A DNA stretch of 64,000 bases. Origin: Hippopus hippopus. Its lineage: Eukaryota > Mollusca > Bivalvia > Cardiida > Cardiidae. A program made the position numbers and the translations under genes. How positions within the stretch are numbered: the first letter of the stretch is position 1; each line of letters opens with the position of its first letter. Of this stretch, positions 41,829 through 52,487 are shown one piece after another. The DNA is taken from the NCBI GenBank assembly GCA_946811185.2, contig OX328098.1:26731084-26795083 (forward strand), written 5' to 3'. The notes below the pieces were generated by a model. The model did not search any database and had not been told where the DNA came from. It worked only from the letters and a program-made list of their open reading frames with translations.

Positions 41829-42505
41829 CTCATGCAGCTTTGATAAACCGAATTTCTATTTTCAATCAGAGACTGGATACAGAAATTTAACAAATTTCGA
41901 AATCATTTTGGCCATAACATTTTGTCCTAATTATAGGCCAGTGCAGATTCAATACGTGTCCCAATCAGCCATCCAGCATGCTATAATTGACATATTGTTA
42001 AAAGCGACATAAACTACCAGTCAAACAAATCAAAGGGGGGTCAAGCAAACAACATGGCAAACATCCTTTTAATTAGTTTGATACTTTTAGAAATTTCCAA
42101 CTCTTCTCCAATTTCAGGTTTTAATCCTTTAAGCACAATGGGCCAAAACAGGGATCTTGAGGACGGTATAGATAAAGATCATAGTGCAAGGACTGTGCGG
42201 GTCTGATCTTGAATCTATACCATCTGCTAGTGTAGTCAAGCCTATAAAACAATAGAACAAAAATCTTTCCAAGTTTCATTGGACTGTATTTTCAGCCGCT
42301 GAAAGAGATTAAGTTACATACAAGTGTTTGATGCTAAAGGATTTATGTATCAAACACACTTATACATGTATTTGCTTTTGCTAAGAGTAAAGGAAAAGAT
42401 CAAATTGCAACCATGGACAGTCTTATCACTGATCTATATCTAGGTAACAAGCAATTGCTTTTTATGCCACAATGATTTCCAACACTGTCAACTACTGACT
42501 CATGG
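41829..42505. other. intron sequence with one inverted-repeat remnant
   Basis: Mostly unrecognised. About 42155-42240 has GATCATAGTGCAAGGACTGT and GGGTCTGATCTTGAATCTAT ACC, a decayed relative of the GATCAGACTGCAC palindromes at 57169 and 57755. Confidence 0.4.
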
Positions 42506-42731
42506 ATAACCCTTCACCACACAAGCCTGACTTTAGACCACCCTAGGCAGCTTTTAAAAATATTTTGAGGAAGAAGAAGAGACTGGTAATCAGTATTTTC
42601 TCCTTTTCCCATGATGTTTTTAAGAAACAAATACAATCATCTGAAGCAATCATTTGAGCCTCATTTAATTTGTGGTCTGCAAAAGCTTTCAATATTGATG
42701 TCAACTATTTTGTTGTGTAGTAAAGGGTTAC
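42506..42731 (+). mobile_element. TTAA-MITE, diverged
   Basis: ATAACCCTTCACCACACAAG, ACCACCCTAGGCAGC, hairpin GAGACTGGTAATCAGTATTT TC, a duplicated CAATCATTTGAGCCTC segment, and right end GTTGTGTAGTAAAGGGTTA. Confidence 0.7.
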
Positions 42732-42759
42732 AAGATCTAACAACAAATAAATTACAAAC

Positions 42760-42857
42760 CCCATCTCTCAATAAGTAGTATTCAAGGGGTCTGCCTGACT
42801 CCAGCCAAACACCAGTCCTGATATCATCATCAGCAAGAAACAGTCCAAAACTGTTGG
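42760..42857 (-). CDS. tln: talin exon 2 (end of F0)
   Basis: 98 nt, entered in phase 1 and left in phase 0. It encodes residues 50-82 with the F0 pattern FGLFLADDD...GVWLESGR..EYYLLRDG, matching vertebrate FGLFLSDDD...GIWLEAGK. The acceptor is tttcag and the donor is GGG|gtttgt. It was too short to appear as a long open frame and was found by the conserved F0 strand pattern and frame continuity with both neighbours. A degenerate TTAA-MITE ends about 29 bp past its donor. Confidence 0.93.
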
Positions 42858-42984
42858 CTGAAAGTAGAAAATGAGGTTTCTATAGTACAGCTTCATAATT
42901 GCCAGTAACTTCAACAGATTTGTTGTTCTAAATCTTAGACTAGCCATCTAACTTGCTGAGATGTTCTGGAAATGTATTTGCAGG

Positions 42985-43160
42985 CCATTTTAAGAAAATT
43001 CTTTGTCTTATTCTCCAAGATTTTCTAAATTTGAAAGTAACACAACTTCTGATTGGCTAAACCATTTGGTTTAGCCAATCTGAAGTTGTGTTAGTTTCAA
43101 GTTTAGAAAAGTCTGCAGAATAAGACTAGGAATGTTCTTAGGAATGGTTGGTGATAATGG
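42985..43160. mobile_element. palindromic MITE, 'TTGGCTAAACC' family, copy 4
   Basis: A well-preserved copy: GAAAGTAACACAACTTCTGA, the palindromic centre GGCTAAACCATTTGGTTTAG, then the complementary arm, ending GGAATGGTTGGTGATAATGG. Confidence 0.7.
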
Positions 43161-43609
43161 ACCCAAGACTACAAAAGTCATATCCAAATAGTAATGTAAT
43201 TCAAACAGCCTGAAAAGCAAAGGAGGGTTCAAGCATTTTTTCCAAATAAATCTTTTTTTTTCCTATTGAACTAGATACCAGTTAACTTCTTGGTACAATT
43301 TCTCCTTTCGCCATAATGTTTTGAAAAAACTGTCAGCCTCCCAACGAAAACTTGCAGGTGGTGACATACCATAAAGAACCATGTCAAGCATCATTACAAA
43401 GAGAAAAATCTTGATTTTTTTTTCACTCAAGTGGATACTTGCTAATTGGGCCCCCATTGTTTTCCTTGTGTAAACCGAGAGAGACCGGAAATACATTGAG
43501 GAAAAAAACTCTCTCCACCACACAGTGTAAAATAAATTGGGATGGAATATTCATAAGGGAACATGTACGGTATGTCTTTCTTCATGACCTTAAGTAAGAA
43601 GAGCTTCTT

Positions 43610-43864
43610 TTACTCCAAACCAAACAACAAAATTTAGCCTTGTCCTAATCCAAAACATTTGCAGACAACAAATTAAAAGTTTGCTCAGAACATGAAATTT
43701 GTCTTTCATGGAAAAAGAAGAAAATGCTGGTGACCTACAGATAACCTTTTTTTTTTTTGGTCTTGTAGTAGGCAAGGTTACTAGCATTTTCTCCTTCTCC
43801 CACAATGTTTTCAAGAGCCTTCCACAGCATTCTTAAAACCAAGGATAATTCAGTAAAGGGTTAA
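43610..43864 (-). mobile_element. TTAA-MITE with enlarged hairpin loop (chain member 1)
   Basis: ACCAAACAACAAAATTTAGC. The hairpin centre carries an extra GACCTACAGATAACC, T-run and GGTCTTGTAGTAGGCAAGG; right end CAGTAAAGGG with TTAA at 43861-43864, shared with the next copy. Confidence 0.8.
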
Positions 43865-44134
43865 CTCTTTACAAAGCAACAAAATTTCAGACTAGTCCAA
43901 ATTGAAAGCATTATTGCAGACGAAAAATTAAAAGTGGCCAAAATCTTGAAATTTTTCATTGATAGGGTAGAAAACATAGTGGGAATAGGAGAAAATGCTG
44001 CCGACCTAAAGAATGATATTCTTTTTTTGTCTTGTAGTAGGCCAGGTTACGAGCATTTTCTCCTTTTCCCACAATGTTTTCAAACGCATTCTACAGGGTT
44101 TGTTAAAACAAGGGATCATCTGGTAAAGGGTTAA
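43861..44134 (-). mobile_element. TTAA-MITE with enlarged hairpin loop (chain member 2)
   Basis: TTAACTCTTTACAAAGCAAC. The centre carries GACCTAAAGAATGATATTCT then T-run and GTCTTGTAGTAGGCCAGG, related to the loop of the preceding copy. Right end CATCTGGTAAAGGGTTAA (44131-44134), again shared. Confidence 0.85.
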
Positions 44135-44357
44135 GTCTTTACCATACAATCCCCAGTTTTAACAACCTGAGAAAGCAGCCTTTTGAAAACATTGTGGGAA
44201 AAGGAGAACATGCTGGTAACCAGCACTTTCTCCTTTTCCAACAATGTTTTCTGTCGTATCAAAGGAAAATCCATCATTTGAGCAAAACTTAAATTGATGT
44301 CTGCCGATACTTTCACTTTGGACAAGTCTACAATTTTGTCGTGCGGTAAAGGATTAA
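44131..44357 (+). mobile_element. TTAA-MITE (chain member 3)
   Basis: TTAAGTCTTTACCATACAAT, hairpin GAACATGCTGGTAACCAGCA, and TTGTCGTGCGGTAAAGGATT AA, shared with the next copy at 44354-44357. Confidence 0.88.
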
Positions 44358-44577
44358 CCCCTTACCAAACAATCAGGAATTTTAACAACCCTGAGGCTTT
44401 TTAAAAACCATTGTTGGAAAAGGACAAAATACTGGTAATAAGCATTTTCTCCTTTTCTAACCATGTTTTCTACCCTATCAAGCACTACTTTCGTCATTTG
44501 ATCCACCTTTAATTTGTCGTCTGCAAATGCTTTCAATTTGGACAAGTCTACAATTTTGTCATGTGGTAAAGAGTTAA
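44354..44577 (+). mobile_element. TTAA-MITE (chain member 4)
   Basis: TTAACCCCTTACCAAACAAT, hairpin AAAATACTGGTAATAAGCAT, GTCGTCTGCAAATGCTTTCA, and TTGTCATGTGGTAAAGAGTT AA. Confidence 0.88.
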
Positions 44578-44793
44578 ATGCTGTATACCGAGACACAGAG
44601 ACCAATATGCAAATAGAAATCAGACCTATTTGCCTTATCAAACATACTATATGGGGCCCGTCTCCTGACATCCCATATCTCATATCTTCCTCGGAGAATT
44701 CGTCTTCAACACGCGACTTTCTGCAGACGACATCATTTTTGTCGTGCAGTGAATGACTCTCAAAAACACTGAGACCTCAGAAAAAGTTGCCCT

Positions 44794-45010
44794 AAATGCT
44801 TTACTACATAATAAAATTTTAGACACATCCAAATTGAAAGCATCTACAGAAGACAAAATAAATATGAATTAAAAGCTGAAAATTGTTTTCAGTTCAAAAC
44901 ATTGTGGGAAAAGGAGAAAATGCTGGTCACCAGCATTTTCTTTTTCCACAATGTTTTCAAAAGACTTCTTCCTCAAGGTCATTAAAACTTGGGATTATGT
45001 GGTAATGGAC
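44794..45010 (-). mobile_element. TTAA-MITE, nearly full length
   Basis: GCTTTACTACATAATAAAAT, hairpin GAAAATGCTGGTCACCAGCA, and GGGATTATGTGGTAATGGA. Confidence 0.75.
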
Positions 45011-45063
45011 TATCGGAATGATAAAATTTTAGACAAATCCAAATTCAATGAATTGCACACACT

Positions 45064-45328
45064 TTAATCCTTTACCAAACGACAAAATTTTATACTTATC
45101 CATTTTGATCCAATTTGCAGACAACAATTTCATAGCTCAAAATGAGAGGCACCGTCTTTGAAAGAAAAGAAAAAATTGAAGAAAAAGGAGAAAATGCTGG
45201 TAACCAGCTCATTCTCCTTTTCCCACAATGTTTTCCAGTCTATCAAGACAACTTCCATAAATTGAGCCGCATTTAATTTTCTGTCTGCAAATGCCTTAGG
45301 TTTTGACAAGGTTGCTTGCTTGGTAGAG
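45064..45328. mobile_element. chimeric TTAA-MITE with two like ends
   Basis: Left TTAATCCTTTACCAAACGAC AAAATTTTATAC and right CTGTCTGCAAATGCCTTAGG TTTTGACAAGG are the same end type in opposite directions, around one hairpin (GAAAATGCTGGTAACCAGCT). Confidence 0.65.
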
Positions 45329-45825
45329 GTGGCCACTAAAACAGGTTTTCCTTCATTTTAGTCAGTCATAATTATCACAGTAACAGTTCACTTGTTCATA
45401 TCTTTCCTAGGTTTTGTCATTACCAAGCTACTCAGCTCTTCAAAGGCCTTGAAAATGTTCTGAGAAATGTATCCATTTGCCTCATTATTTACTGCATTGA
45501 TATGAATACTGTAATGTCTATTTGTAAAGAAAGATATCACCCCGTACACTTCAGGCAAAATCTGCTGCTTTTTCCTAATCTACATCCAGATGCTAAACAA
45601 AAATTAAAGAGATGAATATTCATGACTTTCAATCATCACAAATTATGAATATTTATTAGTTGTAAGACAGCACAGGATTATCTTTATGAATATTGATTAA
45701 CCATTGAAGCCCCTGGTACAACTTAAATTGCTTTAGCAAACAGTGTAGATCAGATATCAGATAGTACAGAATCAGCACTTTCTCCTTTTACCACAATGTG
45801 TTTACAGGTATTCATGTGATGTTTT
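45329..45825. other. intron sequence, nothing certain
   Basis: Mostly unrecognised AT-rich DNA. About 45735-45775 (AACAGTGTAGATCAGATATC AGA) is a scrap of the GATCAGACTGCAC palindrome family. Confidence 0.4.
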
Positions 45826-46030
45826 AAGTCATGCTATGTGAAAAGAGGGTTTAATGCATCTGCAAAAAGTATTGATACATGTCAGCCTGTGCAGTTCACA
45901 TAGGCAGATATGGGTCAAAGATGTTTGCTGTTGGTCAATTTTCTACATGTCAAGGGACCAATCTACCTCATGGTTCAGTTGGATGTCAGACAAAATGGAT
46001 TTTATGGATCTATAATTCTGTGATGTACCT
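45826..46030. mobile_element. inverted-repeat MITE 'CATGCTCTGTGAAA', empty-site copy 2
   Basis: TCATGCTATGTGAAAAGAGG, GTTTAATGCATCTGCAAAAA, GTCAGCCTGTGCAG and the shared CAAGGGACCAATCTACCTCA segment. Confidence 0.75.
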
Positions 46031-46092
46031 CTTAGTATAATGCATTAGGGTGATGCATCTTACAACACAAGAAAAATGTAGACTTGTCCATA

Positions 46093-46464
46093 TTAACTCT
46101 TTACCAAATGACAAAATTTTAGACTGGTCTAAATTGAAAGCATTTGCAGACGACAAAATAAATGTAACTGAAAAATTGCAATTTGTTTCCAGTAGGGTAG
46201 AAAACATTGTGGGAAAAGGAGAAAATGCTGGTTGCCAGCATTTTCTCCTTTTCCCACAATGTTTTCAAAAGGCCTCTGTCTCAGGGTCGTAAAAACCAGG
46301 GATTGTTTGGTAAAGGGTTAATTATTGCATTTGCAGAATGATGATAAATTCATATATGGCTCAAATAATAGAATTCATCTTTGGATAGGGTAGAAAACTT
46401 TTTCTTTTAAAAGTCTTCTTTCTCAGGGTCAATAAAACTTGGAATTTTGTGGTAAAGGATTAAC
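46093..46464 (-). mobile_element. TTAA-MITE plus hairpin-deleted copy sharing a TTAA
   Basis: 46093-46321 is near-consensus (TTAACTCTTTACCAAATGAC; hairpin GAAAATGCTGGTTGCCAGCA; GTTTGGTAAAGGGTTAA). From the shared TTAA at 46318, a second copy without its left end or hairpin runs to GTGGTAAAGGATTAA at 46464. Confidence 0.88.
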
Positions 46465-46784
46465 CCCCCTTTTGCGAGAGCAAAACTCATAAAAATTTGT
46501 GCCGATTATTCCTTACTATGTGGATTTCCCTCAAGTAGGACCGATTTTGTGGAAACAGTTGGTGCTTTTCCAAAGAGACATGATTAAGATCAGATATCAC
46601 AGAAATATAGATAGACCCTTACATGCACTAACAAATAACAAAAACTATCTTTATGCATCGATCAGGTCTGACGAAGTATTTTGCTTTCCATTCCAAAGTG
46701 ACCCATAAAGCTTATTTTCCTTGTGTAAGACACCTATATCTCAGTGGACCAAAACTTGATATCTATGCTCGATAGTTGGCCGAC

Positions 46785-47115
46785 AGCAGAACAAAACTAG
46801 AACTTGTTTTTCTACAAAAAAAAAAAAAACAGATGTCTCCCCCCTTTTTGGTGTCAGAAGGATTGAAATTGTACGCAAAATGAGTAAGAAAAATAATCAA
46901 AGGGAAATAACTCGAAAAATATACAAGCCAGAGTTATGGTTCTTGTGCATGACACTTTGTCTCATGGTACTTTACAAATGTGTGAAGTTTTATCAAAATA
47001 TCTCAAAAGGTTTTCGAGTTATAGAGTGGACACATTTGTGACGGACAGACAGTCAGACAGTCGGACACACGGGGAGAAACAATATGTCTCCCAAACCTGA
47101 CAGGGGAAGACATAA
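46785..47115. mobile_element. pearl-like element with GTCTCCC ends
   Basis: A left part with poly-A and ACAGATGTCTCCCCCC, a middle with TCAAAGGGAAATAACTCGAA and CAGAGTTATGGTTCTTGTGC (shared with the satellite units at 17585-18330), a GACGGACAGACAGTCAGACA tract, and a right part ACAATATGTCTCCC. The core is shared with the larger pearl elements. Confidence 0.55.
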
Positions 47116-47297
47116 TTCAATGTAACATAAACTATAATGTCTGGGAAAGCCTTAAAAACCTAGTTTCAACATGAATTTTTGCAAATATGTCTTTTCAAGA
47201 AAACAAGGCAAACATAATAGCCGACTGCCTAGGGGGCTCAGCCCTGGCCATCGTCATTGGCTTTATCTTTGCAACTTTTTCTGGCCAACCCTCTGCA

Positions 47298-47526
47298 TTA
47301 AGCCTTTACCACACAATCCCGAGTTTTAACGACCCCAAGGAATAAGCCTTTTGAAAACTTTGTGGGAAAAGGAGAAAATGCTGGTAACCAGCATTTTCTC
47401 CTTTTCCCACCAAGTTTTCTACCCTATCAAAGACAGAACTCATAATTTGAGCCACATTTCGATTGCCGCCTGCAAATGCTTCAAATTTGGACTAGTCTAA
47501 AATTTTGTTGTTTGGTAAAAAGTTAA
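47298..47526 (+). mobile_element. TTAA-MITE, full length
   Basis: TTAAGCCTTTACCACACAAT, ACGACCCCAAGGAATAAGCC, hairpin GAAAATGCTGGTAACCAGCA, and TTGTTGTTTGGTAAAAAGTT AA. Confidence 0.92.
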
Positions 47527-48169
47527 ATAAAACCACATGATAAATCTCAATACATCCCTACCATAGAAAATATTAATATCTTTTTCCCTAGCATTTGAGT
47601 TTATATTGTAAAGCCTTTTTTCCTTGCAGGACAGCTGTCTCGTCTGAGGACAAAAACTTGATATCTGTGTGCAGTAGTTGGTCTACAGGAAAATAACTGT
47701 AACATAAACAATCATGTAGTCTGATCTTGATCTACCCTCATAACAAAACCACATAAAAATATACCAGACATCCCTGAAATATTTAAATTTTCTTTTATTT
47801 TCTAAGCAACAGACTTGATGTTATAAAACCCACTGTCATTCTGTGGACAAAAATTAGATATCTACCGTTTATACAGTATTTGGTCTAGAGCTAAATACTT
47901 TTAACATAAATAATAAAACATATCTGATCTTGATCTACAATGCCCACGAAGAAAAATGAAAATGCCCATGGCATCCCTTAGTAACAAATGAAGACATTTC
48001 TCTTCTTTCCCTAGCAACAGACTTGTCTGAAAAGTCAATTTCTTTTGTGAAGAAAGCTGTCTCTTTGAGAACAAAAACTAGAATGTCTACACTCCACAGT
48101 TGGTCTTGAGCAGAATAACTGTAACATGAACCAACTTGAATGCAAATGAGACTGTGCCCAACCCCATCA
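47527..48169. repeat. imperfect tandem repeat, about 180-bp unit
   Basis: Three diverged units with TTGGTCTAxAGCxAAATAAC TGTAACATAAAxAATCA, CTGATCTTGATCTACxxTxx and CCCTAGCAACAGACTTG recur at about 47580-47760, 47760-47960 and 47960-48130; a related piece lies at 46730-46800 and 47120-47230. Function unknown. Confidence 0.5.
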
Positions 48170-48725
48170 CTCTTCACCAGACAACAAAATTTTAGACTTG
48201 CATTTTAAAATCAGTTGCAGTTGACTGAATGAAATGTGACAAGACAACTGCAGTATCTCTTTAAAAGGGTACAAAATTCTAGAAATGCTAGAAAATGCTT
48301 TTTCTCCTTTTAAATCTTTATCAAAGGACAAAATTTTAGACTGGTTCAAGTCAAAAGCATTTGCAGTATACATACTGAATTTAGCTGAAATGATGGCATT
48401 TTTCTATGAAAGTATAGAAAACCTTGTAGGAAAAGGAGGAAATGCTGGTTACCAGAATTTTCTCCTTTTCCCACAAGGTTTTCAAAAGACTGAGTTGTTA
48501 AAACTCAGGATTGTGTAGTGAAGTGTTAAAACAACATTTTCAAAAGGCTTTTCCATCGGGGTTGTTAACCCAGGATTGTGTGGTAAAGGGTTAATCCTTC
48601 ACCAAGCAATCTTGGGTTTAAACAACCTGGACTGAAAATATTGTGGGACAACAAGAAAATGCTAGTTACCAGCACTTTCACCTTTTTCCCAAAATGTTTT
48701 CTACCTTCTGAAAGACATATTTGAT
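48170..48725. mobile_element. cluster of TTAA-MITE copies and fragments
   Basis: 48170-48308 is a left-end piece. 48309-48529 is a fuller minus copy with mirrored arms AAAACCTTGTAGGAAAAGG and CCTTTTCCCACAAGGTTTT. 48530-48592 is a right-end piece. 48589-48725 is a truncated plus copy starting TTAATCCTTCACCAAGCAAT. Confidence 0.7.
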
Positions 48726-48801
48726 TAGTACAGCAACATTAACATTCATATCATCAATGCTCAGAGGTTTATGACTCTTTGAGACATTGAGAAAATTCTG
48801 G

Positions 48802-49190
48802 TTAACTCTTTACCAGATGAAAGTCTTACACAAGTCCATATGATAAAATTATACAGACTACATAATATTTAAAATGCCTAAAAGGAAAAGTTGTCTTTGA
48901 TACAGCAGAAAACACTGGGGGAACAGAATCTTTACCAAAGGATAACTTTTTTTTAATATTTGTCCAAATTGAAAGTTTACTTGTAAATGACAAATTAACT
49001 ATGGCTCAAATGATGCATTTATCCTTGAAAGGACAGAAAACATTGTGGGAGGAAAAAGAAGAAAATGCTGGTTACAATGGTTGAAAAACACTGTGGGAAA
49101 AGCAGAAAATGCTGGTCACCAGCATTTTCTTCTTTTCCCACAATGTTTTTAAAAAGCCATCTGCATGCAGAGAGTAAAACTGGGAAAGCG
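48802..49190 (-). mobile_element. TTAA-MITE fragments with a duplicated arm
   Basis: 48802-48928 is a left-end piece. 48928-49190 has GAAAACATTGTGGGAGGAAA then, after TGGTTACAATGGTTG, a second AAAACACTGTGGGAAAAGCA arm and the normal right arm, so one arm is doubled. Confidence 0.65.
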
Positions 49191-49365
49191 TTATAGTTGT
49201 AGACACACAGTCTCAGATCCTGCTGCAAACAAATTGTCTCGAAATGAGATACCAGTGTCCGACCAGGAACCAATCTGCTATTTTGAATTATTTGGAATCA
49301 TTTTTTCCAAATATGCAGCTTCTATGCTCTTTTTTTTTTTCCCTCTCCTTCTTTTTCCCAAATAA

Positions 49366-49480
49366 GGTCTTTACCTTACAGTTCCACGTTTTAACACTTA
49401 AACACATAACACAATTTTAGATATATCGAAACTGAAAGCACTTGTAGATGAGAAATTGCAGCACAAACACAGGAATTGCC
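49366..49480 (-). mobile_element. TTAA-MITE left-end fragment
   Basis: TAAACACATAACACAATTTT AG and CTGAAAGCACTTGTAGATGA G remain. Confidence 0.4.
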
Positions 49481-49610
49481 TTTTAATTCTTTACCAGATG
49501 ACAAAATTTTACACAAATCCAAATTGAAAGCATTTGCAGACGACAAATTAAATGTGACAGAAAAACTTTAATTTGTTTCAGGAACGGTAGAAAATACTTT
49601 GGGAAATGGA

Positions 49611-50752
49611 AACAAGAGGGCCATGATGGCCCTGTATCGCTCCACTGGCTATTAAGTAAAAACACTACAAGCCAAACATTACAATATTCAGCAAATTGAT
49701 TTCAAACATGAGGACATGCAAACATTTTTCTATCTAATCCTACGAGAAAGTTGTGATCCATGGGCAAAGCCAATTTTGATTGCAAAGCTATAAATATTTG
49801 AATCCTGGTGGAGGTTCACAATATAAAGCTCCATACCAAATAATTCAGTTCTTGAATGTTATAAACAAGAAGATTTTCAAATTTTTCTCAATGAAAAGCC
49901 CTGTAAAACATGAAACCCATGAGACAGGGCTAAATCTAATAGCCTTAGTCTTTATAATGGTTAGTAACATGATGACTTAAGATAGTTTTCATTACAAAAG
50001 CCCATGTAAAACTGGTGACCTTGTGTTCCGTGGTGTGGGGACAAACTTGGGTCAAGGACTATAATTTGGGCCCTCCTTGTAGAGGCCCACTAGATAAAGC
50101 TACATGCAAAATTTGGTAGACCCCATGGCTATTATTTGAAGGAACTTGGTAGAGGCCCACTAGATACAGCTACATGCCAAATTTGGTAGCCCTAGGCCTT
50201 ACAGTTTCAGAGAAGAAGATTTTTTAAAATTTTCTATATTTTTCAGTTTTGTTGCCATGGCAACCAGAGTTTTTGAAGGAATAAAATTCTGTCATGGGAT
50301 TCTGAAGAAGACCATGGCAGGATCATTTCTTTGAAGTTTCATCAAAATTGGATAAGTAGTTTCAGAGATGTTTGAAATAAAAGTTAATGCACGCACGGAC
50401 AGATGGACAGACGGACCTTCAGTGCCAGTAAAAAACAAGTATATACATCAATCTCAGTTTGAAATATATCTTTTTAACCTATTACCAGACAATCCCTACT
50501 TTTGATGACCCTGAGAAAGAAGGCTTTAGAAAAGCATTTTCTCCTTTTCTTACAATGTTTTCTACTGTTCACAAAACAAATTTCAAATTTTCAATCACTT
50601 TTATTTTGTCGTCTGCAAGTGCTTTCGATTTAGACAAGCCTAAAATATTATCGTTTGGTAATGAGTTACATGTGTGCTAACAATTGTCATAATAAATCAC
50701 TAAGATTTTTTTTCAAACTATAAGCCTGCTGGCCTTCGGCCAGTGGAGCTAA
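49611..50752 (+). mobile_element. pearl/HINE element 'P6' with nested MITE
   Basis: Start CAAGAGGGCCATGATGGCCC TGTATCGCTCCACTGGC, body with GCTACATGCAAAATTTGGTA, GTTGCCATGGCAACCAGAG at about 50250, an ACGG-type tract (50395-50420), a TTAA-MITE at about 50474-50668, and end GGCCTTCGGCCAGTGGAGCT AA. Confidence 0.78.
50474..50668 (+). mobile_element. TTAA-MITE nested in pearl element
   Basis: TTAACCTATTACCAGACAAT at the left, GACCCTGAGAAAGAAGGC, one hairpin arm (AAGCATTTTCTCCTTTTC), GTCGTCTGCAAGTGCTTTCG and right end GTTTGGTAATGAGTTA. The left hairpin arm is deleted. Confidence 0.7.
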
Positions 50753-50879
50753 AAAACTTGTCTAGCACCAATCATGTATCACTGCAGCTTGATAATCAAG
50801 GGAGGTAAATAGTAACGAACTTTATCTTTCATAAAAAGAGTTATTTCCCTTGATTAATGTTTAAATTGAAGTGACTATA

Positions 50880-52167
50880 TTTTGAAGCCCATGTTAAACT
50901 TGCGATCCCTGGAATGAAGGCAATTTTGACCCCAGACCTACAATATGAAACTAGAATGTGTGGTTATAAACAAAAAGATTTTTTAATCTTGCCCAATAAA
51001 AAGTCATGTAAAACAAGTTTGCTGAATAAAAGGCCCTGTAAAATATGTGATCCATGACACAGGTTTATCAAGTTTTCACTATAAAAGCCAATGTAAAACT
51101 TGTGACCCCTGGTGTGGAGTCAAACTTGACCCCCAAAGTTAAAATTTGGGCCCTCTTGGTAGAGGCCCATTTATATAAAGTTACATGCAAAATTTGGTAG
51201 CCCTAGGCCTAAATATGGCTATGTACAAGTAGATTATTAAAGTTTCCTTATATAAGACCATGTAGAACTTGTGACCCCCTGAGGTGGGGCTACATTTGAC
51301 CCCCTGGGCTATAATTTGGGCACCCTTGATAGAGACCCCCTAGATAAAGCTAAATGCAAAATTTGATAGCCCTAGCCCTTATAGCTAGATGCGAAAGATT
51401 TTCCTATATAAGCCCGCCCATGTAAAACATGTTACCCCCCGGAGCGAAGTCAAATTTGACCCTCGGCTATAATTTGGACACCCTTGGTACAGGTCCACTA
51501 GATAAAGCTACATGCCAAATTTGGTCGACCTAGGCCCCATGGCTAGGTCAAAGAAGAATTTTAAAGTTCTCCCTATATAAGCCCATGTAAAACTTGTTAT
51601 ATAAGCCCATGTAAAACTTGTTACCCCCGGGCAGGGCCTAATTTGACCCCAGGGCTATAATTTGAACAATCTTGGCAGAGGTCCACTAGATAAAGCTACA
51701 TGCCAAATTTGGTAGCTCTAGGCCCTATGGCTAGGTAGAAGAGGAATTTTAAAGTTCTCCCTAAATAAGCCCATGTATAACTTGTAACCCCCCGGGGCGG
51801 GGCCAATTTTGACCCCAGGGCTATAAATTGAAGAAACTTGGTAGAGGTCCACTAGATAAAGCTACATGCCAAATTTGGTAGCCCTTGGCCTTACGGTTTC
51901 AGACAAGAAGATTTTCAAAGATTTTCAAAATTTTTCAGTTTTGTTGCCATGGCAACCAGAGTTTTTGAAGGAATTAAATTCTTTCAATAAATTCTGAAGA
52001 GGACCATGGCAGGATCATTTCTGTGAAGTTTCATCAAAATTGGATGGGTAGTTTCAGAGAAGAAGACGTTTTAAAAAAAAGTTAACGCACGGACGGACGG
52101 ACGGACGGACGCACGACGGACAACAGGCCATGACATAAGCCCGCTGGCCTTCGGCCAGTGGAGCTAA
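50880..52167 (+). mobile_element. pearl/HINE element 'P7' lacking its 5' end
   Basis: About six units of the 165-bp type (GATAAAGCTACATGCCAAAT), GTTGCCATGGCAACCAGAG, (ACGG)n at 52086-52120 and the end CTGGCCTTCGGCCAGTGGAG CTAA. Confidence 0.75.
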
Positions 52168-52259
52168 AAATGGTAACCAGCATTTTCTCATTTTCCCACT
52201 ATGTTTTCAAAAGGCTTCTTTCTCAGGGTCGTTAAAACTCGGGATTGTGTGGTAAGGAG

Positions 52260-52487
52260 TTAACTCATTACAACATGACAAAATTTTAGACGGATCCAAA
52301 CTGGAAGCATTTCCAAGGGACATAGTAAATGTGGAACAAGTAATGGGATTTGTCTGTAAAAGATAAGAAAACATTGTGGGAAAAGAAGAAAACGCTGGTT
52401 ACCAGCATTTTCTCCTTTTCCCACAATGTTCCAAAAGCTTTCTTTCTCAGGGTCGTTAAAACTCAGGATTGTGTGGTAAAGCGTTAA
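52260..52487 (-). mobile_element. TTAA-MITE, full length, sharing TTAA with the previous copy
   Basis: TTAACTCATTACAACATGAC, hairpin AAAACGCTGGTTACCAGCAT, and GGATTGTGTGGTAAAGCGTT AA. Confidence 0.9.

Larger units (their letters stand above)
49611..52167 (+). mobile_element. second composite pearl/HINE block inserted in a MITE
   Basis: It starts AACAAGAGGGCCATGATGGC and ends GGCCAGTGGAGCTAA. The two halves of one TTAA-MITE lie on either side (49483-49610 and 52168-52263), so the whole 2.56 kb entered as one unit or grew in place after a first insertion. Inside: a full pearl element ending at 50752, which itself holds a MITE, a spacer, and a second pearl element without a 5' start. Confidence 0.8.
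49483..52263 (-). mobile_element. TTAA-MITE split by the 2.56-kb composite insertion
   Basis: The left half starts TTAATTCTTTACCAGATGAC and ends TTGGGAAATGGA at 49610. The right half resumes TGGTAACCAGCATTTTCTCA at 52170 and ends GTGGTAAGGAGTTAA at 52263. The break falls beside the hairpin centre. Confidence 0.85.
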
